From assembly GCA_028873595.1 (NCBI GenBank), contig JAPPOV010000030.1, positions 1-64,000 of the forward strand: a stretch of DNA of 64,000 bases. The letters are read 5' to 3'. A program made the translations under genes and the position numbers. The stretch comes from Gemmatimonadota bacterium. Its GTDB lineage: Bacteria > Gemmatimonadota > Gemmatimonadetes > Longimicrobiales > Gaopeijiaceae. Below, piece after piece: positions 44,169 through 54,792 of the stretch. How positions within the stretch are numbered: the stretch's first letter is position 1; every line of letters begins with the position of its first letter. Under the pieces are notes generated by a model. That model searched no databases. It was given only the letters and a program-made list of their open reading frames with translations, and was not told the DNA's origin.

Positions 44169-45605
44169 CTATCGACCGGATGAATCCGGCAGGGTAGGTA
44201 TGGCGAATGCGTCTTCGACAGGTGACAACTGCCTCGCAGCTCTCAATTGAGCGACGTTGAGGACGACCTGACCGAGGCCGCTTTCGAAGAAACCGGTAGA
44301 ACGATCCTCTTGAAGTTGGAATCCCACGAGGCCCAGGGGTACGACTCGCGTTGCACCTGAAAGGTTGTCGATGAGTGCCTCCTCGACCGCTCGCGCGATG
44401 GCGACCTCGAGATCCTCACCAGGCGCCTGGTCGAGGTCGAAGAAGCCCAGCACGCGGGCAGCTTCACGGAGCTGCCCCGCTGCCTCCGAAATCATCGCAT
44501 CGATCGAGTCGCGTGCCGGACGGAGACCCTCCGATTCGGCGGCGCGGATCAGGAGATCCCTGCGGGCCAGGCTCCGCAGGAATTCGCTGAGCTGCTCGTC
44601 ATCCCCTTCCGCCAGTTGAAGCGGCAGTGTCGGCGACTCGAGCTGCATCACCGTTCGAAGATCCCCCACGGTGACGGCTCCGGCGTCCCACTCGATCATC
44701 GGCCGGCGTGCGGCACGGCCCGAAAGGGATGCGCCCGGATTTCCGGCGAGTTCTCTCACGATGTCGAGCGCTCCATCGACGATCTCCGGCCCTGCCTGAT
44801 CGTAGAGTCCGGACACGAAGATGGACTCGGCCTCCTGAACCATTCTGGACTGTACCTGACGGCGGTAGAGTGGAGCCGCGTCCTCGAACCCGCGCACGCG
44901 GCGCTCGTCGAGGCGGATGATGTGCAGACCCATGGGCGTCTCCACGACGTCGCTGATGTCGCCGGGCTGGAGGGCGAGGACGGCCTCTTCGAATGGCGCG
45001 ACCATGTCACCGCGGCCAAACAGGCCGAGGTCTCCACCATTGAACGCCGTCCCAGGATCTTGACTGAGTTGTTGGGCCAGGGTTTCGAAGCTCTCCCCCG
45101 CCAGAATTCTGACTCGAACGTCAGACAGCGCGGTCACCACGCTGTCGCGCTGAAGGGGCGTCGAGCCGATCGGAAGCTGAAACATGATGTGCCGAGCACG
45201 GAGCTCGAGCGCGGGCTCCTCGGCCTCGTACCGTGCCCTCAGCTCGTCCTCGGTCACGAACGTGTCGACCTGAATCACGGAGTCGCGAAGCTGGAAGACC
45301 ATCATCTGCTGGGCCTGACGGAGAACCAACGGCTCGAAGTCGAGCATGCCGTAGGTGGAATCCTTCGCCGTGGCTTCGGCGAGTAGCGTGTAGTCGACCC
45401 ACAGGTCGGCCAGAGCTTCGACGACGCCGGCGTCCGCAGCAAGGCGTTCTTCGTCGACCAGGAGGTCGACCGCCGCATCGACGGTGAGTGTGTACTCGTC
45501 CACTCGGGCGACGAGGCCCTCGGTGTTCTGTTCACCCGCACATGCGGTGGTGAGCAGGGCGAGCGCCAGGATCGAAATTGTCTTGCGGTTCATCTGTTTT
45601 CCCAA
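44169..45605 (-). CDS. SurA/PrsA-like PpiC-domain lipoprotein
   Basis: A 478-residue lipoprotein (lipobox LTTAC, Cys near 22). A helical N-domain is followed by one canonical parvulin domain at about 135-245 (ARHIMFQLP, FETLAQQLSQDPGTAFNGGDLGLFGRGDMV, VETPMGLHIIRLD), then about 230 residues of helical sequence. It lies upstream of surA on the same strand and is a paralogue of it, so this organism probably uses two SurA-type factors. An in-frame ATG at 45593 is an alternative start. Confidence 0.88.
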   Translation of the reverse strand: MGKQMNRKTISILALALLTTACAGEQNTEGLVARVDEYTLTVDAAVDLLVDEERLAADAGVVEALADLWVDYTLLAEATAKDSTYGMLDFEPLVLRQAQQMMVFQLRDSVIQVDTFVTEDELRARYEAEEPALELRARHIMFQLPIGSTPLQRDSVVTALSDVRVRILAGESFETLAQQLSQDPGTAFNGGDLGLFGRGDMVAPFEEAVLALQPGDISDVVETPMGLHIIRLDERRVRGFEDAAPLYRRQVQSRMVQEAESIFVSGLYDQAGPEIVDGALDIVRELAGNPGASLSGRAARRPMIEWDAGAVTVGDLRTVMQLESPTLPLQLAEGDDEQLSEFLRSLARRDLLIRAAESEGLRPARDSIDAMISEAAGQLREAARVLGFFDLDQAPGEDLEVAIARAVEEALIDNLSGATRVVPLGLVGFQLQEDRSTGFFESGLGQVVLNVAQLRAARQLSPVEDAFAIPTLPDSSGR

Positions 45606-45627
45606 TTTTCCGTGTCGTCGCAGCGTG

Positions 45628-48600
45628 TCACGCTGCGGCGCTCCGCGCGGAACGCAGCGCCGACAACGTGACCAGAATGGTCTCGATCATCGGCTCGAAC
45701 CCCTCGCGGTTGATCTTCATGGACAGCGGGTGTACTCGAAGCACTTCCATACCCGCCTGACGTTGCTTCAACGGCCCTTCCAGAGCAGCCATCTTCGGTA
45801 CGACTCCCTCTCTGAAAGAAAGACGCGCCCAGTCCTCTCGAACGATGGCTCGCTCCAGCCCGAGGAGCTTGCCGAGAGTACGGATGGCAGCGACGTCGAG
45901 GAGACGGTCGACCTCGTCCGGAAGCCGCCCGTAGCGGTCGGCAAGCTCGTCCCGAAGCGCCTCGATCTCGGTGCGGGTTTCCGCCTTCGAGAGACGACGA
46001 TAAAGATGGAGCTTTTGGTGTGAATCGGGAACGTAGTCGTCCGGGAGGAAGGCAGCGCCGGTGACCGTGACGTCGGGCACCGGCCATTCAATCGCTTCTT
46101 CGCCCTTTTCGATTCGCTCCACCGTCTTCTTGAGGAGGCGCATGTACGCATCGAGCCCGATCTGGCTTGCGAAGCCCGACTGATCGGCTCCCAGCAGGTT
46201 TCCTGCGCCCCTCAGCTCCAGGTCTCGCATCGCGACAGAGTAGCCCGCACCCAATTCGGTGTAGTGCTCGAGTACGCGAAGGCGACGCTCCGCATCTTCG
46301 TTTACGTCGTTGGGCACCAACAGGTAGCAGTACGCCCGGCGGTCGGAGCGTCCGACCCGTCCACGGATCTGGTAGAGCTGCGAGAGACCGAAGCGGTCGG
46401 CTCGGTCGACGATGAGGGTGTTGGCGTTGGGTACATCGAGGCCGTTCTCGATGATCGACGAACAAACCAGGATGTCGATCTCTCCATCGACGAATGCGGT
46501 CATGACCTCATCCAGCTGCGCGCCGGCCATCTGGCCGTGAGCGACAGCAATGCGGGCTTCTGGCACGAGCGCGCGGATCTCCTCGGCGATCGTGTAAATG
46601 GTGTCAATCCGATTGTGCAGGAAGAAAGCCTGGCCGCCGCGGTCAAGCTCTCGGAACAGTGCCTCGGAGAGAAGCTGGTCCGACCAGGGCAGCACATGGG
46701 TGAAGATCGGCATCCGGTCGCGGGGCGGGGTACGGATCAACGAGAGATCTCGAACGCCGGAGAGCGAGAGATAGAGGGTGCGGGGGATGGGCGTGGCACT
46801 CAGTGTGAGCACGTCGATCGAGGCTCTGAACTTCTTCAGCTTCTCTTTGTGCTTCACACCGAAGCGCTGCTCTTCGTCGATAATGAGCAGGCCGAGGTCC
46901 TTGAAGACCACGTCGTCCGAGAGGAGGCGATGGGTGCCGACGACGATGTCGACGCTCCCCTCTGCGAGCTCCGTGACCAGGGCTTTCTGCTCCTTCGCGG
47001 TCTGGAAGCGGCTGAGTGACCCTACTCGGACGGGATAGTCCGCGAGTCGCTCCGCGAACGAGTGTCGGTGTTGCTCGACCAGGATGGTCGTCGGCGCGAG
47101 AACCGCGACTTGTTTCCCATCCTGGATCGCCTTGAACGCCGCCCGGATCGCAACCTCCGTCTTTCCATACCCGACGTCGCCGCAGACGAGGCGGTCCATG
47201 GGGCGTGGTGCTTCCATATCACGCTTCACGTCCTCTGCGGCCTGCCGCTGGTCGGGCGTATCATCATACAGGAAGGACGACTCCATCTCGAGCTGCCATC
47301 GGGAATCGTCGCTGAACGCGTAGCCGCGAGCTGTCTGGCGACGTGCATAGAGCTCGAGCAGCTCCGCGGTCATCTCCTCGATGACGCGTTCGGTCTTCTC
47401 CTTGAGTTTCTTCCACCGTTTCCCACCGATCCGGTGAACCCGAGGTGGTTTCGCGTCGTCCGACTCGCCGACCCAGCGTTCGATCAGATCGAGGCGTGCC
47501 ACCGGTACGCGAAGGACATCGCCGGCCGCATACTCGATCGCGAGCACCTCGAGTTCCTGCCCACCAACGTGGATGTGTTCCAGCCCGCGAAACTGGCCGA
47601 CCCCGTGGTCCATGTGCACCACAAACTCACCCGGGGTGAGCTGCGAAAGACTCTCGACTGCGACAGAGCCCCTGAACTTCCGGCTACGCCGGACCCGCCG
47701 AGCGCGACGGAAGACCTCGTGGTCGTTGAGAACTCGGAGAGGAGGATCACTGCACAAGAGTTCGAAGCCGCCCACGAGGGCACCGAGCCCGAGACTCGTT
47801 CCGGCGGGAAGCCGGCGTACGCCACCAAGAATCTCTTCGAGGCGTTGAAGCTGACCGTCGTTCTCGCACAGCACGACCGTGTCTCTTCCGTCGGCTGCGC
47901 CTTCACGCAGGTACACCTCGAGTTTGGCCATATCCCGGTCGATGGCCGGGGGGGACGCTGATTCGATGAAGAGCGGAGCGTCCCTACCGTCGATCACATC
48001 GACACGTGGCAAACGGGTCAGCCGACCCGACAGCTCGTGCGGAGGCAGGAAAAGATGATCGGGCGAGGCAGGCGTAGCGCCCGAGTGCACAAGGTTGTCG
48101 TACAGTGTCGTGACCCGAGTCCACGTCTTCTGGAAGTCTGCCGTCAGGTCCCACGCTCCGACACGCACCAGGACCGCATCCGATGGGAGAAGCTCGAGCA
48201 AGGATCGGCTTACTTCCGTGTCAGGTCCTTCCTGAGCATTCGGGCGCTGGAAGTCCACAGGAAGTACGTGGGTCTCCGCCAACTCACCGGTCGAGCGCTG
48301 GTCCGTGACGTCGAAACTCCGGATCGAGACGATCTCATCGCCCCAGAATTCGATTCGAACGGGATCTCCTGCGGAAACGGAGAATACGTCCAGGATCCCT
48401 CCACGAACGGCGAATTGCCCAACTTCTTCGACGAGTCCTACGCGCTCGAACCCACGCTCCAGGAGCGCCTCGGGGAGCTCACTGAACGGGAGCTCGTCCC
48501 CGACACGATACGTCGCCCTCAGCTCCGCGAGTTGCGTGGGGATTGGAGCTCGCTCCTGAAGTGCGCGCGGTGTCGTCACCAGGATCTTGGCTCGACAGGC

Positions 48601-48945
48601 GAACAGGGCCTCAACCGCTTCGACGCGCTGCCCTCCAATTTCGAAGTGTGGCTCCCCTTCTTCGTATGGAAGCGCTTCTTTCTGCGGATAATGGAACGCT
48701 TCGCGCTCGTCACCGAGGAGAGCTTCGAGGTCGCTCTCGAGGCAGGTCGCGTCTTGCGGTGATTCCGCGATCGCTACGAACACTCGACCTGGATGCGCGC
48801 GGTGGAGTGCGGCGACCGTAGCGGGTGCCAGCGACCCGATGGCACCCCCGATGACGTGCCGATGACCCGGGGTGGGTAGCGTAGCACAGAGCGATTGGAT
48901 CGCCGGCGAGGAGCCGAGCGCTCTCAGGACGACGTTACTCTCCAT
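45628..48945 (-). CDS. mfd: Transcription-repair coupling factor
   Basis: ATP-dependent translocase that removes stalled RNA polymerase and recruits UvrA. 1105 residues from ATG 48945. It has the UvrB-like N-domain ([15 protein letters not shown]), the RNA-polymerase-interacting domain ([19 protein letters not shown]), helicase motifs ([58 protein letters not shown]), [18 protein letters not shown], and the C-terminal TRCF domain. Its start overlaps the end of the upstream BatA-like gene by 11 bases. Confidence 0.97.
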   Translation of the reverse strand: MESNVVLRALGSSPAIQSLCATLPTPGHRHVIGGAIGSLAPATVAALHRAHPGRVFVAIAESPQDATCLESDLEALLGDEREAFHYPQKEALPYEEGEPHFEIGGQRVEAVEALFACRAKILVTTPRALQERAPIPTQLAELRATYRVGDELPFSELPEALLERGFERVGLVEEVGQFAVRGGILDVFSVSAGDPVRIEFWGDEIVSIRSFDVTDQRSTGELAETHVLPVDFQRPNAQEGPDTEVSRSLLELLPSDAVLVRVGAWDLTADFQKTWTRVTTLYDNLVHSGATPASPDHLFLPPHELSGRLTRLPRVDVIDGRDAPLFIESASPPAIDRDMAKLEVYLREGAADGRDTVVLCENDGQLQRLEEILGGVRRLPAGTSLGLGALVGGFELLCSDPPLRVLNDHEVFRRARRVRRSRKFRGSVAVESLSQLTPGEFVVHMDHGVGQFRGLEHIHVGGQELEVLAIEYAAGDVLRVPVARLDLIERWVGESDDAKPPRVHRIGGKRWKKLKEKTERVIEEMTAELLELYARRQTARGYAFSDDSRWQLEMESSFLYDDTPDQRQAAEDVKRDMEAPRPMDRLVCGDVGYGKTEVAIRAAFKAIQDGKQVAVLAPTTILVEQHRHSFAERLADYPVRVGSLSRFQTAKEQKALVTELAEGSVDIVVGTHRLLSDDVVFKDLGLLIIDEEQRFGVKHKEKLKKFRASIDVLTLSATPIPRTLYLSLSGVRDLSLIRTPPRDRMPIFTHVLPWSDQLLSEALFRELDRGGQAFFLHNRIDTIYTIAEEIRALVPEARIAVAHGQMAGAQLDEVMTAFVDGEIDILVCSSIIENGLDVPNANTLIVDRADRFGLSQLYQIRGRVGRSDRRAYCYLLVPNDVNEDAERRLRVLEHYTELGAGYSVAMRDLELRGAGNLLGADQSGFASQIGLDAYMRLLKKTVERIEKGEEAIEWPVPDVTVTGAAFLPDDYVPDSHQKLHLYRRLSKAETRTEIEALRDELADRYGRLPDEVDRLLDVAAIRTLGKLLGLERAIVREDWARLSFREGVVPKMAALEGPLKQRQAGMEVLRVHPLSMKINREGFEPMIETILVTLSALRSARSAAA

Positions 48946-50872
48946 CGCTGCCCTCAGGCGGGACCAGTCTGTCCAGCGGGCTGACCTGTCCCGATGTCGC
49001 CATGAGGCTCTCACCGAGCAGCAGCAGCAGCATGGCAAGCAGGAAGGCCCACCAGAGCTCCGGTCCCTGCCGGACACGATAGACCGCCCCATCCCAGCTT
49101 CCCTCACGATCGACGTCGATGACGTCGTCACCGATGGCAGCGCCCAGTTCCGAGTGATCGACAGGCTCCAGAAGGGACTCGCGGCGCGGCGGGTTGAGCG
49201 CCATCACGGAAACCGTGGAATCGCCGGCCAGGAACGTGTAAAAGCCGGCTTCCCCCGTGCCACGAACCATCCGGGTCCCATCGATCTCCATCTCGCGGCC
49301 CGATGGGAAGCGGACATGGGTTGCCGCAGAAGGCGCGGGCAGGGTGGATCCCGTGACGTATTCGGTCGGCACACCGCCGGCCCCAGCCCACTCGCTCGTC
49401 ACCCAGTCCATGAAGCGCAACATCCCGGTGGACACGGGCAAGCTGCTCGCGTGGGCGTCCAGCGGCGAGCCCAGTAGCAGATACGGACGTCCTGCAGCGT
49501 CGAACCCCTCCACAGCCCAGGGCTGACCATCGACCTCGGCGAGGACGCGCGGAGGTGCCGGTGGATCGCCGGTGATCGAGAGGTCGTACCACATGGTGAG
49601 CCGGACGCCCTCCAGCGGTTCTGGCAGAGTACGTCCGTCCAGCGCGGCCTCCCCGGACGCTGCCCGGGCGTCGAACCTCCATGGAACGCCGGCGTCTGTG
49701 AGGCGTCGGTTCAGAGCAGGCAGAAGCGTCGGGTCTGCGGGCGGCACGATGACCGCCGTGCGAGCGGTCTGCTCGAGTCCTGATCCGCTCGCCGAGACGA
49801 GCACGTCGACCGGACCAGCACCCGTCAGACGAACGCGTCCAGCGTCCATGAGCACGGAAAGTGCTTCGGTTGCGAAGACGCCTGGATCGCCCGATGCCAC
49901 CACCGACGGGGCAGGGCGTGACCGGTACGCGAAGAAGCGCCGGTCATCGGCGCGAAGATCATCAGGGTCGGCGTCGGCATAGCCCTGCACCCAACCTGTG
50001 CCGGATGGTGGCACGGCGATTGTGGTTTGAGCGCCCGGGGGTAGTGTGGCCGCCCCCCGAATGCGCTCGTTCGCGACGAGCCTCAGGGGCACGTGGAGCG
50101 TATCCGCCTCCGACGTCGGCTCGAGTGCCTCGATCGTCACCGAGGCACGCTGACCTTCAAGTGGGGGGAGTCCTCCTCCGACGACGACGGCCGTGAGTGC
50201 ACGGTTGGTCGACTCGGGTTGGTGACCGGTCCAGACAACGACTGGGATGTCGCCGGCTGGGGCCTCGCCGACTCGTCCGAACGCGGTTCCCTGGAGATCC
50301 GACAGGAGGTGGATCTCGCGGTGCTCGATCGCTGCTGTCTCGAGGAGTCTGACGGCCCGGTTGATCGCGGCATGGAGGTCACCCCCGGCTTCGCTGACTT
50401 CTGTGTCCTCAACGGCCTGCCGCGTTGCCTGAGCTGAACCGGGAATCGCGGGGAGCCATGGCTCGCCAGCTCGGATCAGCCAGAAGCGGTCTTCGTCGGA
50501 GGCTGCGTCGAGGGTGCGTAGCGCAAGTGACTTCAATTCCTCCAGCAGGCGTACCTCACCAACCACGAGACCACTGCTCAGAGAATTGTCGAGCACGATC
50601 ACAGCCGCCGTGGGGGCATGCGCGCCACCGCGACCTGCGAAGAAGAGTCGCGCGCCCGCCCCGGTGATCAGCAGGAGCGCGAGAACGCGGAAGAGGAGAA
50701 GCAGGAACTGCCGGAAACGGATCTGCCGTGCGCGGTCACGCTCAGTGCGCTCCAGGTAGCGTAGCGCGGGAAACGACAGGCGGCGCGTCTCCTGGCGCTG
50801 AAAGAGGTGAAGGTAGATCGGCACGCCGATCGAAACGGCGGCGAGCAGGAAGAGCGGACTCAGGGCACCCAT
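48935..50872 (-). CDS. BatA-like aerotolerance/VWA membrane protein
   Basis: A 645-residue protein. The BatA-type N-terminus (LSPLFLLAAVSIGVPIYLHLFQRQETRRLSFPALRYL) carries a membrane helix, followed by a second one (LLLLFRVLALLLITGAGARLFF, about 60-80). A VWA domain begins at about 90 with VIVLDNSLSS, a MIDAS DxSxS. The middle is beta-rich, and a last helix lies near 610 (LWWAFLLAMLLLLLGESLM). It belongs with the DUF58 gene upstream, as in MoxR-DUF58-Bat clusters, though no MoxR ATPase is in the window. Role in envelope stress is inferred. Confidence 0.82.
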   Translation of the reverse strand: MGALSPLFLLAAVSIGVPIYLHLFQRQETRRLSFPALRYLERTERDRARQIRFRQFLLLLFRVLALLLITGAGARLFFAGRGGAHAPTAAVIVLDNSLSSGLVVGEVRLLEELKSLALRTLDAASDEDRFWLIRAGEPWLPAIPGSAQATRQAVEDTEVSEAGGDLHAAINRAVRLLETAAIEHREIHLLSDLQGTAFGRVGEAPAGDIPVVVWTGHQPESTNRALTAVVVGGGLPPLEGQRASVTIEALEPTSEADTLHVPLRLVANERIRGAATLPPGAQTTIAVPPSGTGWVQGYADADPDDLRADDRRFFAYRSRPAPSVVASGDPGVFATEALSVLMDAGRVRLTGAGPVDVLVSASGSGLEQTARTAVIVPPADPTLLPALNRRLTDAGVPWRFDARAASGEAALDGRTLPEPLEGVRLTMWYDLSITGDPPAPPRVLAEVDGQPWAVEGFDAAGRPYLLLGSPLDAHASSLPVSTGMLRFMDWVTSEWAGAGGVPTEYVTGSTLPAPSAATHVRFPSGREMEIDGTRMVRGTGEAGFYTFLAGDSTVSVMALNPPRRESLLEPVDHSELGAAIGDDVIDVDREGSWDGAVYRVRQGPELWWAFLLAMLLLLLGESLMATSGQVSPLDRLVPPEGSDGE

Positions 50873-50887
50873 GCGTCGTTCAGTGCC

Positions 50888-51817
50888 CTACCAGAGACGC
50901 TCGCGCTTGCGCAGATAGGCGCGCAGCGAAAGGGACATCGGGCTGTCCGTATCGACGACTTCGTAATCGATGCCGTGGGGTCGCAGGTCTCGTCGCCATT
51001 CATCGAGAGCTTCCCGAACGGCCTCGCGGTACTCTGACCTGATGTCGGCGACGCTCACGAGGAGCTCATCCTTCGTTTCCGGGTCGAAGAACCGCGCCTC
51101 GGATGCTGCTGGCAGCTCACGCTCGCCGGGGTCGATCAGATGAAAGACGAGGACCTCGTGTCCGTGGTGTCGGAGGTACTTCAGGGCCGTAAGTGTCTCG
51201 TCCCGTGAAACGAGGAGGTCGGTGAAGAGCACGACGAGTCCACGACGGCGGAGGCGCACTGCCACGTCCCGTAACGCACCCTCCGCGGACGTGCCGCCCT
51301 CGGCTTCGAGATCCCGGAGGTGACGGGCGATCTCATGGAACTGTCGGCGGCCGCCGCGCGTCTGCACGCGCGTCACGACACGATCGTGAAAGGCCGCCAA
51401 CCCTACCGCGTCTCCCTGGCGAAGCAGGATCAGAGCGAGTGACGCCGCCAGATGCTGGGCATACCAGAGCTTGGACATCTGGACGCCCGGGTTCGAACTC
51501 CAGCCCATCGATTCGCTGATGTCGATGAGCATATGTGCCCGTAGACTCGTCTCTTCCTCGAACTGCTTGACGTAGTAGCGATCGGATCGGCCGTACATTC
51601 GCCAGTCGATGTAGCGGAGATCGTCCCCTGCCTGGTAGGCCCGTAGCTCTGCGTATTCGGCGGAGAAGCCTCGGTGGGGAGAGCGATGGAGACCCATCAG
51701 GAAGCCCTCGACGACCTCACGCGCGATCAGCTCGATCCCGCCGAGCTGGGCGAGCGAGGCAGGATCGAGCAAGTCGGCGCGTGAGCGCGTGCGGAGTGGG
51801 GTCTTCGTCTCAGCCAT
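50888..51817 (-). CDS. DUF58/VWA-like protein
   Basis: A 309-residue cytosolic protein from ATG 51817. DUF58 hallmarks are HRSPHRGFSAEYAELRAYQAGDDLRYIDWRMYGRSDRYYVKQFEEETSL (about 46-95) and a VWA-like MIDAS in MLIDISESMGW (near 102). It is the partner of the BatA-like gene 15 bases downstream. Such proteins are usually clients of MoxR AAA+ ATPases. No membrane segment is seen. Confidence 0.88.
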   Translation of the reverse strand: MAETKTPLRTRSRADLLDPASLAQLGGIELIAREVVEGFLMGLHRSPHRGFSAEYAELRAYQAGDDLRYIDWRMYGRSDRYYVKQFEEETSLRAHMLIDISESMGWSSNPGVQMSKLWYAQHLAASLALILLRQGDAVGLAAFHDRVVTRVQTRGGRRQFHEIARHLRDLEAEGGTSAEGALRDVAVRLRRRGLVVLFTDLLVSRDETLTALKYLRHHGHEVLVFHLIDPGERELPAASEARFFDPETKDELLVSVADIRSEYREAVREALDEWRRDLRPHGIDYEVVDTDSPMSLSLRAYLRKRERLW

Positions 51818-51835
51818 GGCAGCCACGGAAGCTAC

Positions 51836-51862
51836 CGGGGTACCGTGGTGCCGGGTACCCCG
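51836..51862. promoter_or_regulatory. 9-bp inverted repeat between DUF58 gene and lepA
   Basis: Perfect arms CGGGGTACC (51836-51844) and GGTACCCCG (51854-51862) with a nine-base loop. It lies 19 bases from the DUF58 start and 134 from the lepA start, so it could be an operator for the divergent pair or a stem in the DUF58 leader. Confidence 0.4.
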
Positions 51863-51995
51863 ACCGATCTCACTCTCGACTCGATGTTCGTGCGTCTTCC
51901 TCTGGGGTTTCACCCGGCGCTTCGGGCCTACGTGACCCCGACAGGCTCGGTTAACTTGACGCGCTGCTCCTCTGTTCCCGAAGCGTCGTTCGTTC

Positions 51996-53798
51996 GTGCA
52001 GACTGACCTCATTCGCAACTTCTGCATCGTCGCCCACATCGATCACGGGAAGTCGACCCTCGCGGATCGACTCCTCGAGGGCACCCGCACGCTCGACGAG
52101 CGTCAGATGCGTGAGCAGGTGCTCGACGACAATGAGCTCGAGCGCGAGCGCGGGATCACGATCAAGCTTCACGCGGTGCGCATGGAGTACACCGCGTCGG
52201 ATGGCGTCGAGTATGAGCTCAACCTCATCGACACACCTGGGCACGTCGATTTCACGTACGAGGTGTCTCGCTCCCTCGCGGCCTGCGAGGGTGCCATCCT
52301 CGTTGTCGACGCGACCCAGGGGGTTCAGGCGCAGACGTTGTCAAACCTGTTCCTGGCACTCGAGGCGGACCTCGAGATCATCCCAGTCATCAACAAGATC
52401 GATCTTCCTGGCGCCGAACCCGAGCGCCGCCGCGACGAGGTCGCAGACCTCCTCGGGGTGGACCCGGAGTCGATCCTTCTGGCGAGCGCCAAGGAAGGGA
52501 TCGGGATTGCGCAGATCCTCGAGGCGGTAGTCGAGCGTGTCCCAGCGCCTGAAGGTGACCGGGATGCGCCGACCAGGGCTCTGATCTTCGACTCGTATTA
52601 CGACAAGTATCTCGGTGCTGTCCCATCGGTTCGTGTCGTGGACGGGGCGTTGAAGCCCGGTATGCGGATCACCTTCGGGAATGCCGACGTCCGTTACGAG
52701 GTCACGGAAGTCGGATGTATGCGTCTTGGCCGGATTCCGCAGAAGGAGCTGAGCCCCGGGGAGGTCGGGTACCTGGTTGCGGCGATCAAGGAGGTCGCGG
52801 ACACGAAGGTCGGAGACACGATCCTCGATGCCGACAACCCGACGACGGAATTGCTCCCCGGATACCAGGAGGCGCGTCCGATGGTGTTCGCGGGGCTGTA
52901 CCCCACGGACTCGGACGACTATGAAGACCTGCGCGACGCCCTCGAGCGGCTCAGCCTGAACGACGCGTCGCTCCAATACGAGCCGGAGACGTCGATTGCG
53001 CTTGGCTTCGGCTTCCGTTGCGGGTTCCTGGGTCTCCTCCACATGGAGATCATCCAGGAGCGCCTCGAGCGGGAGTTCGACGTCGATCTGATCACGACGG
53101 TCCCGAACGTGGAGTATCACGTCGACCTGACAGACGGCTCGAGCCTGCATGTTGAGAGTCCGACGGTCCTTCCGGAGCGCGCCCGCATCGAGTCGGTTTC
53201 CGAACCGATCGTTTCGGCACGCATCCTTTGCCCCAGCGAGTACATCGGAAACGTGCAGAAGCTCTGTCATGACAGACGGGGTGTGTTCAAGGGGATGAGC
53301 TACCTCGACACGCAGCGGGTGGAACTCGACTTCGATCTTCCGCTCTCCGAGATCGTGCTCGACTTCTATGACAAGCTCAAGAGTGGCACCCGTGGGTACG
53401 CTGCCCTCGATTACGAGTTCAAGGAGTATCGACCGGACAAGCTGGTCCGTCTTGACGTGCTGGTGAACGGGGACCCCGTCGATGCGTTCAGCGTGATCAT
53501 CCACGAGGACAAGGCATACGAGTACGGTCGGGACCTCGTACGGAAGTTGAAGGACTTGATCCCGCGCCAGCAGTTCGGGGTGGCGCTCCAAGCGGCGGTC
53601 GGCAACGACGTCATTGCCCGAACGAATGTGAAGGCCCTTCGGAAAAACGTGACTGCGAAGTGCTACGGCGGTGATATCTCTCGGAAGCGGAAGCTTCTCG
53701 AGAAGCAGAAGGAGGGGAAGCGACGGATGAAGCAGGTGGGAACGGTCGATATCCCTCAGGAGGCGTTCCTGGCCGTCCTGAACCTCGGCGACGGCTGA
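51996..53798 (+). CDS. lepA: Elongation factor 4 (LepA)
   Basis: Ribosome-bound GTPase, 600 residues, start GTG 51996 (protein opens with [27 protein letters not shown] after the initiator). G1 AHIDHGKS, switch RERGITIK, G3 DTPGHVDF, G4 NKIDLPGA, then domain II and the LepA-specific [33 protein letters not shown] and C-terminal [25 protein letters not shown]. It is the first gene of a tight plus-strand run; the ROK kinase starts ten bases after its stop. Confidence 0.97.
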   Translation: MQTDLIRNFCIVAHIDHGKSTLADRLLEGTRTLDERQMREQVLDDNELERERGITIKLHAVRMEYTASDGVEYELNLIDTPGHVDFTYEVSRSLAACEGAILVVDATQGVQAQTLSNLFLALEADLEIIPVINKIDLPGAEPERRRDEVADLLGVDPESILLASAKEGIGIAQILEAVVERVPAPEGDRDAPTRALIFDSYYDKYLGAVPSVRVVDGALKPGMRITFGNADVRYEVTEVGCMRLGRIPQKELSPGEVGYLVAAIKEVADTKVGDTILDADNPTTELLPGYQEARPMVFAGLYPTDSDDYEDLRDALERLSLNDASLQYEPETSIALGFGFRCGFLGLLHMEIIQERLEREFDVDLITTVPNVEYHVDLTDGSSLHVESPTVLPERARIESVSEPIVSARILCPSEYIGNVQKLCHDRRGVFKGMSYLDTQRVELDFDLPLSEIVLDFYDKLKSGTRGYAALDYEFKEYRPDKLVRLDVLVNGDPVDAFSVIIHEDKAYEYGRDLVRKLKDLIPRQQFGVALQAAVGNDVIARTNVKALRKNVTAKCYGGDISRKRKLLEKQKEGKRRMKQVGTVDIPQEAFLAVLNLGDG

Positions 53799-53808
53799 CC
53801 GGTCGCCT

Positions 53809-54792
53809 ATGAAGGGACGCTGGGTGCTTGGTGTGGACATCGGGGGGACGAACCTCGTCGTTGCCGCTGTGCCCGCGACGGGTGGGCGGCCGAGCTCGAT
53901 CCGATCCGAACCCACGCGGGCGGAACGAGGGCCGGAAGACGCTTTGGAACGGATCGGCGCTATGGCGAATGCCGTCATCGAAGAGACCCTTGCGTTGGAA
54001 GTCGGGCAGGCGGCCGATTTCGCCGGGGTCGGCATCGGGTGCCCGGGGCCTCTCGATCTCGAGGAGGGGGTCATCGTCACCACCCCGAATCTCGGGTGGG
54101 ATGGCTTTCCGATCCGAAACCGGATCGCCGACGCGCTCCAGCTTCCGGCGTCTCTCGACAATGACGCCAACTGTGCAACGTTCGGAGAGTGGTGGCAGGG
54201 GGCGGGTCAAGGAGTGGCTTCCCTCGTTGGTGTGACCCTGGGAACCGGGATTGGTGGCGGGTACATCGAGCGCGGTCGTCTCATGCGCGGTGCGAGTGGC
54301 AGCGCGTTGGAGATCGGGCACATGACGATCAATTTCGCGGGGCGGTCGTGCGGATGCGGAAATCGGGGTTGTCTCGAGGCGTATACCTCGGGACCCAGCA
54401 TTGCAGCGCGAGCACGAGAGGGACTGGCTGCTGGTCGGTCGTCGCTCCTTCCGGACCTCGTAGACGGTGAGGTTTCTCGGATTACCGCCGAAACCGTGTA
54501 CGACGCGCTGATCCAGGGTGATGACTTTTCGGCCGATCTGATCCGCGAGACCGCCGATCTGCTCGGGATCGGCCTCGCCAACGTCGTAAACCTCTTCAAT
54601 CCCCAGGTGATCGTGCTCGTGGGTGGGGTCGCGCGAGCAGGGGAGCACCTGTTCGCTCCTCTCCGTGACTCCGTCGAACGTCGAGCGTTCCCAAGTGCGG
54701 CTCGGGCATGTCGGATCGTGCCCGGTGCCCTGCCGGACACCGCTGGCGTGATCGGAGCAGCCGGGGTCTTCGTGATCGATCGCGTGGCGTGA
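53809..54792 (+). CDS. ROK-family sugar kinase (glucokinase-like)
   Basis: Cytoplasmic sugar kinase, 327 residues. Phosphate-1 motif VLGVDIGGTNLVVA (about 6-19), the catalytic Asp in LDNDANCATFGEW (about 118), GVTLGTGIGGGYI, the ROK zinc site with EIGHMTI.. CGCGNRGCLEAYTSG, and a late GGVARAG. The cysteine set CxCGxxGCLE is complete. Glucose or N-acetylmannosamine are the usual substrates. The stop overlaps the next gene as GTGA. Confidence 0.92.
   Translation: MKGRWVLGVDIGGTNLVVAAVPATGGRPSSIRSEPTRAERGPEDALERIGAMANAVIEETLALEVGQAADFAGVGIGCPGPLDLEEGVIVTTPNLGWDGFPIRNRIADALQLPASLDNDANCATFGEWWQGAGQGVASLVGVTLGTGIGGGYIERGRLMRGASGSALEIGHMTINFAGRSCGCGNRGCLEAYTSGPSIAARAREGLAAGRSSLLPDLVDGEVSRITAETVYDALIQGDDFSADLIRETADLLGIGLANVVNLFNPQVIVLVGGVARAGEHLFAPLRDSVERRAFPSAARACRIVPGALPDTAGVIGAAGVFVIDRVA

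Noticed and set aside
52341-54170. Minus-strand open frame of 609 codons opposite lepA and the ROK kinase
   Set aside because: It mirrors two certain genes and encodes no recognisable domain.
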